Shown here: piece after piece, positions 7,883 to 15,789 of the stretch
Numbering within the stretch: position 1 is the first letter of the stretch
How the letters are laid out: the number at the start of each line of letters is the position of its first letter
Origin: JAVVHH01 sp965199585
Lineage (GTDB): Bacteria > Pseudomonadota > Alphaproteobacteria > Acetobacterales > Acetobacteraceae
Length of the DNA: 64,000 bases
Assembly (NCBI GenBank): GCA_965199585.1
Contig: CBDASI010000002.1
Coordinates: 186,001 to 250,000, forward strand
Direction: 5' to 3'
Made by a program: the position numbers and the translations under genes
Notes under the pieces: model-generated
Told to the model about the DNA's origin: nothing
Seen by the model: only the letters and a program-made list of their open reading frames with translations
The model's database searches: none

Positions 7883-10420
7883 ATGCGGCCGAAGCCCCGG
7901 GTTGCAAAAACGCGCGATCGGCCCAACCATCGTGGCATGCTCGGTTTCCCTTCGCGGGTCAAAGCGGTGCTCGGGCCGACCAACACCGGCAAGACCCATC
8001 TGGCGATGGAGCGCATGCTCGCGCATTCCAGCGGCGTGATCGGCTTTCCGCTCAGGCTGCTGGCGCGCGAGAACTACGACCGGATGGTGGCCCAGAAAGG
8101 CGTCCGCAACGTGGCGCTGATCACCGGTGAGGAAAAAATCGTCCCCGCCGGCGCCCGTTGGTTCTCCTGCACCGTCGAGGCGATGCCGCTCGATCTACCG
8201 ACCGAGTTCGTCGCCGTCGACGAGATCCAGCTCTGCGCCGACCCGGATCGCGGCCACGTCTTCACCGATCGGCTGCTGCACGCCCGCGGCATGGTGGAGA
8301 CCATGTTTCTCGGCGCCGAGACCATCCGCCCGTTGTTGCAGCGGCTGATCCCGCAGGCCGAGATCGACACCCGCCCTCGCCTGTCGCAACTCGCCTATGT
8401 CGGCCCGGCGAAACTTCCGCGCCTGCCGCCGCGCACTGCCGTCGTCGCGTTTAGCGCCAGCGAGGTCTACGCCATCGCCGAGATGATCCGCCGGCGCCGT
8501 GGCGGTTGCGCCGTGGTCATGGGCCGCCTCTCGCCGCGGACGCGAAACGCGCAGGTGCAGCTCTACCAGAACAAGGAAGTCGACTTCCTCGTCGCCACCG
8601 ACGCGATCGGCATGGGCCTCAACATGGACGTCGATCACGTCGCTTTCGCCCGCTTGTCCAAGTTCGACGGCCACCGCCCGCGTCGCCTGACCGCGCCCGA
8701 GATCGCCCAGATCGCCGGCCGTGCCGGACGCGGCATGCGCGACGGCACCTTCGGCACCACCGCCGACTGCGCTCCGCTCGAGGACGACCTCGTCCACGCC
8801 GTCGAGAACCATCATTTCGAGCCGCTCGAGCAACTCTACTGGCGCAACGACGCACTGGATTACACCAGCGTCGACGCGCTCCTCGCCAGCTTGCAGACCG
8901 TCCCGCCGCTGCCCGGCCTGGTCCGCGGCCCCGACGCCGTCGACCTCGAGACGCTCGAGACCCTGGCGCGCGACCCCGAGGTGCGCAGCCTGGCCGCCGG
9001 TCGGCGCCGCGTTCGCCTGTTATGGGAGACTTGCGGCATCCCCGACTTCCGCAAGCTGACCGACGACACCCACACCAAGCTCTGCACCCGCGTGTTCCAG
9101 CATCTGGTGCGCGACGGTGCACTGCCGGAAGCGTGGCTCGAGCAGGGCATCGGCTCGCTCGCCCGCGCGGAAGGCGATATCGACACGCTGATGGCCCGAC
9201 TCTCCGGCGTCCGCGTCTGGGCCTACATCGCTGCCCGGCCGGACTGGCTGAAAGACGCCGCCGCCTGGCAGTCGCGGACCCGACAGGTTGAGGACCTGCT
9301 GTCGGATTCGTTGCACGAGAAGTTGACCGCCCGCTTCGTCGATCGCCGCGCGGCGCACCTGATGCGCCGGCTCGACGAGAGCCCCGAGCTATTTTCTGCC
9401 GTCACCCTGCGCGGCGAGGTCGTGGTTGAAGGCCATCCTGTGGGCCACGTCAGCGGCTTCGAGTTCCTACCGGATCCGTCGACCGAGGGGCCCGAGCGGC
9501 GGCTGGTGCTACGCGCGGCCCGGCGCGCTTTGCGCGAGTGGATGCCGCGCCGGGTCGAGGCGATCGAGGCGGCTGGCGATGCCGAGCTGGCCTGGGGCAC
9601 CGACCACAAGCTGAGCTGGGCCGGAGTCCCGGTCGCCCGCCTGCGACCTGGCGCCGGGCTGCTGCGCCCGACGATCGATGTGTTCGACAGCGAGTTCCTC
9701 GACGGCCCCCGTCGCGAGCGCGTGCGTATCCGCCTGCAGCTTTTCGTCACCGCGCGGATCGAGCAGGCGCTGGCGCCCTTGTTCATCGCCGAGACGCAGG
9801 CCGCGTCGACGCCGGCGCTGCGCGGCATGCTGCATCGCCTGATCGAAGCCGGCGGCGTGCTGCCCGGGGTGGTGGCCGCCGAGCCGGACGTGCGGGCGGC
9901 GTTGAAGGGGTTGGGGATCAAGACTGGGCAGTTCGCCCTGTTCCTGCCGGCGTTGCTGAAACCGGCCGCGGCTACGGTCCGCGCCGCCCTGCTGGCGCTG
10001 CGCGCGGGCATCCCGACGCCGGAACTGCCTGGGCCAGGGAAGGTCTCCATCGCCGCGCCGGGCTGGCCCGCCGCGTTCGCCGGCATGCTCGGCTGGGTGG
10101 AGGCCGGGCCGACCTTCATCCGGCTGGACATCGCCGAGCGCGTCGCGGCCGAGCTCGCCTGGGCGGCGCGCCACCGGCCCGCGGCGGTGCCGGACGTGGT
10201 CGCCTCGCGCCTGGCCGTGTCACGCGAGATGGTACCCGCCGTGCTGCGTGGGCTCGGCATGCGGCTCATCCCCGCCAGCGTCTTGGAGGCCGGCATGTAT
10301 GGCCCGCCGGCGCCGGCGATGATGCAGGTCCGCCGTGCGGCCAAGCCTGCCGTCGAGGCCCCGCCCACCCGGCTCCGGCCGGATAGCCCGTTCGCGGCCC
10401 TCGCGACGATGAGGCGCTGA
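7883..10420 (+). CDS. SUV3-like DEAD/DEAH-box RNA helicase
   Basis: An ATP-dependent helicase of the mitochondrial-SUV3-like family common in alphaproteobacteria. Walker A is GPTNTGKTH, motif II is AVDEIQLCADPDRGH (DEIQ), and the second RecA domain has VATDAIGMGLNMDVDHV and QIAGRAGRG. A long C-terminal region of about 450 residues follows. I take ATG 7883 (845 aa); ATG 7937, whose product begins MLGFPSRV, is an equally good alternative. It is followed directly by the S4 protein, then fdxA and carD. The role is probably RNA decay or ribosome-linked remodelling (inference). A second, distinct SUV3-like gene lies at 38070. Confidence 0.9.
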   Translation: MRPKPRVAKTRDRPNHRGMLGFPSRVKAVLGPTNTGKTHLAMERMLAHSSGVIGFPLRLLARENYDRMVAQKGVRNVALITGEEKIVPAGARWFSCTVEAMPLDLPTEFVAVDEIQLCADPDRGHVFTDRLLHARGMVETMFLGAETIRPLLQRLIPQAEIDTRPRLSQLAYVGPAKLPRLPPRTAVVAFSASEVYAIAEMIRRRRGGCAVVMGRLSPRTRNAQVQLYQNKEVDFLVATDAIGMGLNMDVDHVAFARLSKFDGHRPRRLTAPEIAQIAGRAGRGMRDGTFGTTADCAPLEDDLVHAVENHHFEPLEQLYWRNDALDYTSVDALLASLQTVPPLPGLVRGPDAVDLETLETLARDPEVRSLAAGRRRVRLLWETCGIPDFRKLTDDTHTKLCTRVFQHLVRDGALPEAWLEQGIGSLARAEGDIDTLMARLSGVRVWAYIAARPDWLKDAAAWQSRTRQVEDLLSDSLHEKLTARFVDRRAAHLMRRLDESPELFSAVTLRGEVVVEGHPVGHVSGFEFLPDPSTEGPERRLVLRAARRALREWMPRRVEAIEAAGDAELAWGTDHKLSWAGVPVARLRPGAGLLRPTIDVFDSEFLDGPRRERVRIRLQLFVTARIEQALAPLFIAETQAASTPALRGMLHRLIEAGGVLPGVVAAEPDVRAALKGLGIKTGQFALFLPALLKPAAATVRAALLALRAGIPTPELPGPGKVSIAAPGWPAAFAGMLGWVEAGPTFIRLDIAERVAAELAWAARHRPAAVPDVVASRLAVSREMVPAVLRGLGMRLIPASVLEAGMYGPPAPAMMQVRRAAKPAVEAPPTRLRPDSPFAALATMRR

Positions 10421-10726
10421 ATGGCCGAGACCGAAGACAAGGAATGGCAGCGGCTCGACAAGTGGCTGTGGTGCGCGCGCTTCATGAAGGCCCGCTCGGA
10501 CTGCGCCCGCCTGATCACGGACGGCTCGGTGCGCATCAACCGCCAGCCGACCGACAAGCCTCATGCCCGCCTACGGCCCGGCGATATCCTCACGCTGCCG
10601 CTCCGCGGCCAGGTCCGCGTTCTCGAGGTGATAGCGTTGGCGACGCGCAGGGGGCCCGCGCCGGAAGCGCAAGGCCTGTATCGCGAGCGCGTGGAATGCG
10701 ACACGCGCGGGTTGCACGACGGCTGA
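10421..10726 (+). CDS. S4-domain RNA-binding protein (Hsp15/HslR-like)
   Basis: A 101-aa protein with an N-terminal S4 fold: WQRLDKWLWCARFMKARSD, then LITDGSVRINRQPTDKPHARLRPGDIL. E. coli Hsp15 of this family binds stalled 50S subunits carrying nascent chains. The ATG follows the helicase stop with no gap, so the two are translated from one message. This pairing is conserved in alphaproteobacteria and suggests a joint role on structured RNA or ribosomes. Confidence 0.92.
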   Translation: MAETEDKEWQRLDKWLWCARFMKARSDCARLITDGSVRINRQPTDKPHARLRPGDILTLPLRGQVRVLEVIALATRRGPAPEAQGLYRERVECDTRGLHDG

Positions 10727-10784
10727 AACGCTTGCATACCGCAGGCCATCGTTCGCGCGGGCCTCCCGTGATGCGACCGGTTGC

Positions 10785-10810
10785 CCGAAAACTGGTCCCC
10801 GAAAACTGGT
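10785..10810 (+). repeat. 12-bp direct repeat, 14-bp period, upstream of fdxA
   Basis: CCGAAAACTGGT occurs twice (10785-10796 and 10799-10810), separated by CC, and sits 19 bp before the fdxA start. Just upstream, ACCGGTT forms an imperfect inverted match to AACTGGT. Such spacing could be a paired regulator site or a short slippage duplication. Confidence 0.6.
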
Positions 10811-10828
10811 GTTGGAAGAGGTATGGCG

Positions 10829-11161
10829 ATGACCTACGTGGTCACCGAGAATTGCATCAAGTGCAAGTACATGGATTGCGTAGAAGTCTGCCCGGTGGAC
10901 TGCTTCTACGTCGGCGAGAATATGCTCGTGATCCATCCCGACGAGTGCATCGATTGCGGCGTCTGCGAACCGGAATGCCCCGCCGAGGCGATCGTGCCCG
11001 ACAGCGACGACAAGTCCAACGCCTGGCTCGAGCGCAACCGCATCTTCGCCACCAGCTGGCCGAACATCACCCGCAAGGGCGAGGCGCCGGCGGATGCAGA
11101 CGAGTGGAAGGACAAGCCCGGCAAGGACGCGCTGTTCTCGTCGGAGCCCGGCCAGCCCTAG
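10829..11161 (+). CDS. fdxA: 7Fe ferredoxin FdxA
   Basis: A 110-aa seven-iron ferredoxin carrying one [3Fe-4S] and one [4Fe-4S] cluster. Cysteine motifs are C9-x2-C12-x4-C17-x3-C21-P and CIDCGVCEPECP, with the C-terminal extension typical of the Azotobacter FdI/FdxA type (WLERNRIFATSWPNIT). I chose ATG 10829, which gives the family start MTYVVTENC; ATG 10823 two codons upstream is possible, but GAAGAGG is better spaced for 10829. It lies between the S4 protein and carD. In related bacteria it is a general electron carrier, and its exact partner here is unknown. Confidence 0.95.
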   Translation: MTYVVTENCIKCKYMDCVEVCPVDCFYVGENMLVIHPDECIDCGVCEPECPAEAIVPDSDDKSNAWLERNRIFATSWPNITRKGEAPADADEWKDKPGKDALFSSEPGQP

Positions 11162-11502
11162 CCCAAACTCCGCCGACCTCTCGCATAAGTTGCCGATCAC
11201 GCGTTCCATGCAGCCCTGGAACGCGTGACTTTCGCGTTTTTTCTTGATATAACTGTTACCTAACGCAGCATTCGCTCGCGTGAAGCGTGTCACTGACAGT
11301 CATGTTGGCGGCCGTTGACCATTTGTTCCGAGTTCAGGAGCCCGCCTCGCCTCGTGTCATCTCGGTCTGCATTGGTGAAGTCGATACGACCAATGCTGAC
11401 GAACATGATCGAGCCCACGAGCCCGTCATTCGGACCGGATTGGAACTGCAACGCACTGGACAGACCGTGTCAGACAGAAACGCGCCCGACGCGGAGGAAG
11501 TG
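11162..11502 (+). promoter_or_regulatory. fdxA-carD intergenic region with candidate carD promoter
   Basis: This 341-bp gap holds the paired hairpins at 11197-11242 and, overlapping them, a promoter-like arrangement: GTGACT at 11225-11230, a 17-bp spacer, and TATAAC at 11248-11253 with an extended TG two bases upstream. Transcription would begin near 11260, leaving a leader of about 240 nt before the SD GGAGG at 11493-11497. An open frame continues through the leader from 11287 but lacks its own SD. I see no other gene in it. Confidence 0.5.
11197..11228 (+). terminator. 12-bp perfect hairpin after fdxA
   Basis: TCACGCGTTCCA (11197-11208) pairs perfectly with TGGAACGCGTGA (11217-11228) across an 8-nt loop. 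No U-tract follows at once. The right arm can instead pair with CGCGTT at 11233-11238, which is followed by four more T, giving a weaker but terminator-shaped hairpin. The two structures exclude each other. Confidence 0.6.
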
Positions 11503-12225
11503 ATGATGGACGACACTCAGACCATGACAGCCGAGACGATCGATGCACCGGCGGAAGCGGCCCCAGCGCCGGCTCCGGTCGCCGTGATCGATCCGCCGTT
11601 CCGCTCGCCGCCGAAGATGCCCGGGCACATGCCGGCGATGCACGGTCGGCCGCAGATCGTGCCGCGCGCAATGGCCGCCAAGGAGAATTTCGTCGAGGGC
11701 GACTATGTCGTCTATCCGACCCACGGCGTCGGCAAGGTCGAGCGGATCGCCACCGAGGAGATTGCCGGGCACAAGCTCGAACTGATCCACATCACGTTCG
11801 AAGAAAACCGCATGACGCTGCGCGTGCCGGTGGCCAAGGCGCGGACCGCCGGGCTGCGCAAGCTGGCGACGCGCAAAATATTCGACGAGGCGCTGGCGTT
11901 GCTCAAGGGCCGCGCGCGCATCAAGCGCACCATGTGGTCCCGTCGCGCGCAGGAATACGAGCAGAAGATCAACTCCGGCGACCCGATGCAGATCGCCGAA
12001 GTGGTGCGTGATCTCCACCGCAATGCCGGTCAGCCTGACCAGAGCTTCAGCGAGCGGCAGATCTACGAGGCCGCCATGGACCGCCTGGCCGCCGAGCTGG
12101 CCGCGCTGGACAACACCGACAAGGGCACCGCGCTGACCAAGCTGTCGGACTACCTGAAGTCGATCGTCAAGACCGGCGCGGCTGCCGAGCCGGAGCCGAT
12201 CGAGGAAGACGCCGACTCCGAGTAG
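11503..12225 (+). CDS. CarD-family transcriptional regulator with N-terminal extension
   Basis: A 240-aa RNA-polymerase-binding regulator. The CarD/RID Tudor-like domain starts at about residue 63 (VEGDYVVYPTHGVGKV) and includes ENRMTLRVPVAKARTAGLRKL, followed by the helical DNA-binding part (SRRAQEYEQKINSGDP). CarD contacts the RNAP beta subunit and stabilises open complexes. The start at ATG 11503 (or 11506) has GGAGG at the right distance. It gives a Pro/Ala-rich tail of about 55 residues that most CarD proteins lack; ATG 11671 (MAAKENF) would give the usual length of about 184. The start is therefore less sure than the function. Confidence 0.9.
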   Translation: MMDDTQTMTAETIDAPAEAAPAPAPVAVIDPPFRSPPKMPGHMPAMHGRPQIVPRAMAAKENFVEGDYVVYPTHGVGKVERIATEEIAGHKLELIHITFEENRMTLRVPVAKARTAGLRKLATRKIFDEALALLKGRARIKRTMWSRRAQEYEQKINSGDPMQIAEVVRDLHRNAGQPDQSFSERQIYEAAMDRLAAELAALDNTDKGTALTKLSDYLKSIVKTGAAAEPEPIEEDADSE

Positions 12226-12235
12226 TCCGGATCCG

Positions 12236-12991
12236 TCAGCCCGCGCGCTTGATCGTGAGCGGGCCCGGACCCTGACAGGTCGGCATCATTTCCAGTCGGT
12301 TGATGTTCACATGCCCGGGTAGGCCGACCACCCAGGCCACGGCCTCGGCGATGTCCTCCGGCGACAGCGGAATCGTGCCGGCGTAGACGGCCTTGGCCTT
12401 CTCGCCATCACCACCGAAGCGCACCACGCTGAACTCGCTACCGCCGACCAGGCCGGGCTCGAGGTCGGTGATCCGCACGCCGGTGCCGACCAGATCGGCC
12501 TTAAGGTTGGCGCTGAGCTGCGTCACGAACGCTTTGCTGGCGCCGTAAACGTTGCCGCCGGGATATGGGAACCGCGCCGCGGTGCTGCTCACGTTGACGA
12601 TATGGCCATGGTCCCGTTCGACCATGCCGGGCAGCAGCGCATGCGTCATCCGCATCAGCCCGACGACGTTGGTGCCGACCATCGTCTCCCAATCCTGCAA
12701 CGACGTCGACTGCGCCGGCGCGGTGCCGAGCGCCAGGCCCGCATTGTTCACCAGCACGTCGATCTCCTGCCACGCCGCCGGCAGACCCGACGGCAGGCCA
12801 GCCACCGCGCCGGCATCGGTGACGTCGAGCTGGAACGGCAGCAGCGACGCCCCCAATTCCGCCCGCAACGCCTCCAGCCGGTCGGCCCGCCGTCCCGTCG
12901 CGATTACCCGATGCCCATCGCGCACGAAGCGCCGCGCCACCGCCTGGCCGAACCCGGCCGTCGCGCCGGTCACCAACACTGTCTTCACCAT
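12236..12991 (-). CDS. SDR-family NADP-dependent 3-hydroxy acid dehydrogenase (YdfG-like)
   Basis: A classical short-chain dehydrogenase of 251 aa. It has the cofactor motif TGATAGFGQAVA (residues 8-19), NNAGLALG, the catalytic Ser in VNVSSTAARFPYPGG and YGASKAF (Tyr-x3-Lys). The C-terminal half reads ITDLEPGLVGGSEFSVVRF, close to E. coli YdfG, which oxidises L-allo-threonine and reduces malonic semialdehyde. The substrate here is not fixed by sequence. It converges on carD with 10 bp between stops and lies downstream of the EEP gene on the same strand. Confidence 0.9.
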   Translation of the reverse strand: MVKTVLVTGATAGFGQAVARRFVRDGHRVIATGRRADRLEALRAELGASLLPFQLDVTDAGAVAGLPSGLPAAWQEIDVLVNNAGLALGTAPAQSTSLQDWETMVGTNVVGLMRMTHALLPGMVERDHGHIVNVSSTAARFPYPGGNVYGASKAFVTQLSANLKADLVGTGVRITDLEPGLVGGSEFSVVRFGGDGEKAKAVYAGTIPLSPEDIAEAVAWVVGLPGHVNINRLEMMPTCQGPGPLTIKRAG

Positions 12992-13012
12992 GCTTGATCC
13001 TATTCTGAAATT

Positions 13013-13882
13013 TCAGTGCGGCAGATCGAGCCGAACCGAGACGGGGCAATGGTCGGACAGCCGCTCCTTGGCGTCCTCGCCCTCGCGATACACCATCACG
13101 CGCATGGAGTTAGGCTCGAGCCAACCGCGCGCGGCACCGCCGAGCATGATGTGATCGATGAAACTGTTGCCGCCCCAGCACGGGGTGGACCGCCCCTCGG
13201 TCACGCGGAGCAGCGGCGCGGCCAGGTCGAGCGCGGCCATCATGTCGTCCCGCCCGTCCATACGGCGGTTGAAATCGCCGAGCAGCACGAACGGCATCCC
13301 CTCCTCACGCCGCTGCGTGATCCACCCCTGTAACGGCGGCACCTGGCGGCGCAGCGTCTCGCATACCCGGCTGGACCCGGTCAGCGGCGCGTAATGACAA
13401 CCGGATTTCAAGTGCACCGCCAACAGCCGCAGCCGGTTGCCATCGACGTCGAGCGTGATGTCCGCCCCCGTGCGCAGCCGGAAATGCGCCTCGGGGTAGA
13501 TGTCGAGCGCGGCCAGGTCGGGGTTCTGCACCACACCGATGCCGCGCCGGACCGCGAAGCCCACCCGTTGCACGACGGAATCGTGAGTGAAGAACAGCGC
13601 GTAGCGATCCGACGGAAACACCTCCGCCGCCACCGCGGGCCCATCCACCTCCTCCATCGCCACGACATCGGCGTCGAGCGTGGCCGCATAGCGCCGCAGC
13701 AACGCCCGATCCTCGGCGCGCTTGGGCACGACGTTCTCCGGGAGTTCAGCGTCTCCGGCAGCGCGTAAGGTGAGCCATTCCAGGTTCCACGTCGCGATTT
13801 TGAGAATGCGGGCATCCGCAGGATCGATCGTCATCAGCATCAGGGCAGTAATCAGCAAACGGACCAAGGCTGAGCGGATCAC
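13013..13882 (-). CDS. secreted endonuclease/exonuclease/phosphatase-family protein
   Basis: A 289-aa EEP-superfamily hydrolase with a hydrophobic N-terminus (residues 4-24) ending ADA, likely a signal peptide. Catalytic landmarks are ATWNLEW, EEVDG (metal-binding Glu), VHLKSG, GDFNRRMDG, and the terminal SDHCPV (catalytic Asp-His). A cysteine-containing loop (KSGCHY...SRVCETLRRQ) suggests disulfides outside the cytoplasm. Its GTG start overlaps the DUF2075 stop as GTGA, so an exported putative nuclease or phosphodiesterase appears to be translated with an internal ATPase. Substrates could be nucleic acid, nucleotides or phospholipids. Confidence 0.82.
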   Translation of the reverse strand: MIRSALVRLLITALMLMTIDPADARILKIATWNLEWLTLRAAGDAELPENVVPKRAEDRALLRRYAATLDADVVAMEEVDGPAVAAEVFPSDRYALFFTHDSVVQRVGFAVRRGIGVVQNPDLAALDIYPEAHFRLRTGADITLDVDGNRLRLLAVHLKSGCHYAPLTGSSRVCETLRRQVPPLQGWITQRREEGMPFVLLGDFNRRMDGRDDMMAALDLAAPLLRVTEGRSTPCWGGNSFIDHIMLGGAARGWLEPNSMRVMVYREGEDAKERLSDHCPVSVRLDLPH

Positions 13883-15687
13883 AACAAGGCGGGCTCCTGC
13901 GGCGCGGGCGCATCCTGTTCGGTCCGCTGCGCCGCGTCCAGAGGCGGCACGCCGCAAGCCCGGAGATAGGCCGCGACCGCATCGTAGCGGGCAGGATCGC
14001 GGGTCGCGTCCCGCCCGGCGCCTTGCGGCACCCAGATGATCGTGCCGTGCCGTGCGCGAGTCAGCAGCACGCGATAGGCGTTGAGCCGGTTGGCGCGCGC
14101 CGCCATCGACGCGCGGGTCCAGGCGCTGGCACGGAACCGGCGTGCTTCCCACCCGGCGGCGCCCCGCACCAGATCGAGGTCCCAACACAGCCCGGTTCGG
14201 TCGAACTCGAGCCCCTGCACAGCGAACTCGGTCCCGACCACCTCGAGCGCATCGCTGCTGCGGATGTCGGGCCAGCGGGACAGCACCCAGTGCGACACCG
14301 CGCCGTCATCTTGATGCGGCAGCACGGCGCCGAGCCCCTCCGCCCGCAGCCGTCGCGCGGTGGAGGACGCGACCAGCGCCGCCGTCCGGCTGCCGCGCTG
14401 ACGCAATGCCGAGCGCAGGTCCGCGAGCGACCGGGTCAACAGGAACGGGATTCCGCTAGCAGCGATCGCGGCGGCCCGCGCGGGATCGTCGGCCAGCACC
14501 GCATCGACCCACGACACCGCGTCCGGCGCCCGCACCGTGCGCAACGGCGCGGCGAGATGCAGCGCCTCGCACCGGATTGCCGGCAGCCCGGCGGGCAAGC
14601 ACTGCCGGGGATCGCCCGACGCGCAGGCGGGTGCGTGAACCGTCCAGCCGGGATGCCGGGCCAGTGCCTCGCCCCAGCCGGCCAGCCCGCCTTCGCCGTC
14701 GTAGATCTCCTGCCCGCCGCCCAACAAGCAGACGATGACGCCCCACCCCGGCCGGCGCTCCATGATCGACAGAATGTGCGCCGGCTCGGAATCCCACAGT
14801 GGAACGGCCTGCTTCCGGGTCGCCTGTATCGCGTGCGCCGCCGTCCAGCAGCGCTGCGCCTCGTCGATCACCAGCAACCGCTCCGGCGTCAGCCCGTCTC
14901 GCGCATACTGGTCGCGGAATCGCGGCAGCGCCTGGATCACCGCGTCGATCCGCCGACGCGCGGCGCGCGGCTCGAGCTGCCGCGACGCCGCATCCCGCGC
15001 CAGCGCGTCGCGCAGGATATGGACCAGCGTCGGATTGCCGGTCAGGAACGCCGCGCCCGACCCCGGCGTGAACGCGAGATCGAGGCCGCACACCGTCTTG
15101 CCCGCGCCCGGCGCGCCGGTGACGAACACGATCGCCTTGCCGTCCCGCATCCGCGCCGCGTCCACCGCCGCCCGGATCGCCGCCTGCGTCCGTCCGAGCG
15201 CGGCCGGCCCGGCCGACGCCAGCCGCAGCGCCGCCACATCGTGATCCGCGTACAGCGCGCAGGCCGCCCCGAGCAGTCCCGGGACTGGTGCGTAGGCCGC
15301 TGCTGCCCAAGCCGCCGGGTCGCGTCCGAGCGGCGGGAAGCGGGCGATCTGCTGGAACAGGGACGGCAAGGTGAGCGGGGTCGCTTCCACGACGGGCGCG
15401 GCGCCGGTCAGCGGCAGCGGGAATTGCGGCCGGATCGGCGCACCGGCAGCGCGCAACAGGATCGGAATGACGGGCATCCCGCGGCTCCCCAGATGAAAGT
15501 CCGCCAGGTCGAGCGCGGCATCCTCGGCATCGGCACGCGTGGCGTGCTCGCGGACGGTGACGGCAAGGACGGCGCGGTCGGTGACGATCACGAACTCCGC
15601 AGCGCTCGCGCGCAGCAACCGGGGTGCAGCGTAGACCTTCCACGCGGCGGTGACGGGGGTTGCGGCGAGAGCGGCTCGAATGGGCAT
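13879..15687 (-). CDS. DUF2075 (Schlafen-type helicase domain) ATPase
   Basis: A 602-aa P-loop protein of the DUF2075 family. Walker A is GAPGAGKT (residues 191-198), Walker B LLVIDEAQR (271-279), a motif III-like LLGGGQEI (321-328), and superfamily 1 helicase motifs V/VI are VGTEFAVQGLEFD (484-496) and YRVLLTRARHGTI (538-550). The first 80 residues contain EFVIVTDRAVLAVTVRE, which resembles a NERD or restriction-endonuclease-like core whose usual ExK is not obvious. DUF2075 proteins often occur with nucleases and in presumed defence settings. Here it is coupled to a secreted EEP protein, so its role is open. Confidence 0.85.
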   Translation of the reverse strand: MPIRAALAATPVTAAWKVYAAPRLLRASAAEFVIVTDRAVLAVTVREHATRADAEDAALDLADFHLGSRGMPVIPILLRAAGAPIRPQFPLPLTGAAPVVEATPLTLPSLFQQIARFPPLGRDPAAWAAAAYAPVPGLLGAACALYADHDVAALRLASAGPAALGRTQAAIRAAVDAARMRDGKAIVFVTGAPGAGKTVCGLDLAFTPGSGAAFLTGNPTLVHILRDALARDAASRQLEPRAARRRIDAVIQALPRFRDQYARDGLTPERLLVIDEAQRCWTAAHAIQATRKQAVPLWDSEPAHILSIMERRPGWGVIVCLLGGGQEIYDGEGGLAGWGEALARHPGWTVHAPACASGDPRQCLPAGLPAIRCEALHLAAPLRTVRAPDAVSWVDAVLADDPARAAAIAASGIPFLLTRSLADLRSALRQRGSRTAALVASSTARRLRAEGLGAVLPHQDDGAVSHWVLSRWPDIRSSDALEVVGTEFAVQGLEFDRTGLCWDLDLVRGAAGWEARRFRASAWTRASMAARANRLNAYRVLLTRARHGTIIWVPQGAGRDATRDPARYDAVAAYLRACGVPPLDAAQRTEQDAPAPQEPALL

Positions 15688-15750
15688 GATGGATCATGCC
15701 ATGGGATCGTTGACGGAAAGTTAGAAGCTCAGGCTTTGCCCCGAACCCCA

Positions 15751-15772
15751 CCAGAGGACGGTCGTCCTCTGG
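15751..15772. repeat. intergenic hairpin, 9-bp perfect stem
   Basis: CCAGAGGAC and GTCCTCTGG pair across a GGTC loop between the GNAT-like and DUF2075 genes, both on the minus strand. The flanks look like a dispersed intergenic repeat (AGGCTTTGCCCCGAACCCCA), but no second copy is in this window. It may end the GNAT transcript. Confidence 0.55.
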
Positions 15773-15789
15773 ACACCGTCGATCGAGCT

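Noticed and set aside
11254..11502. Short leader peptide or riboswitch in the carD leader
   Set aside because: The open frame from 11287 lacks a ribosome site and motif, and I could not match a known riboswitch core.
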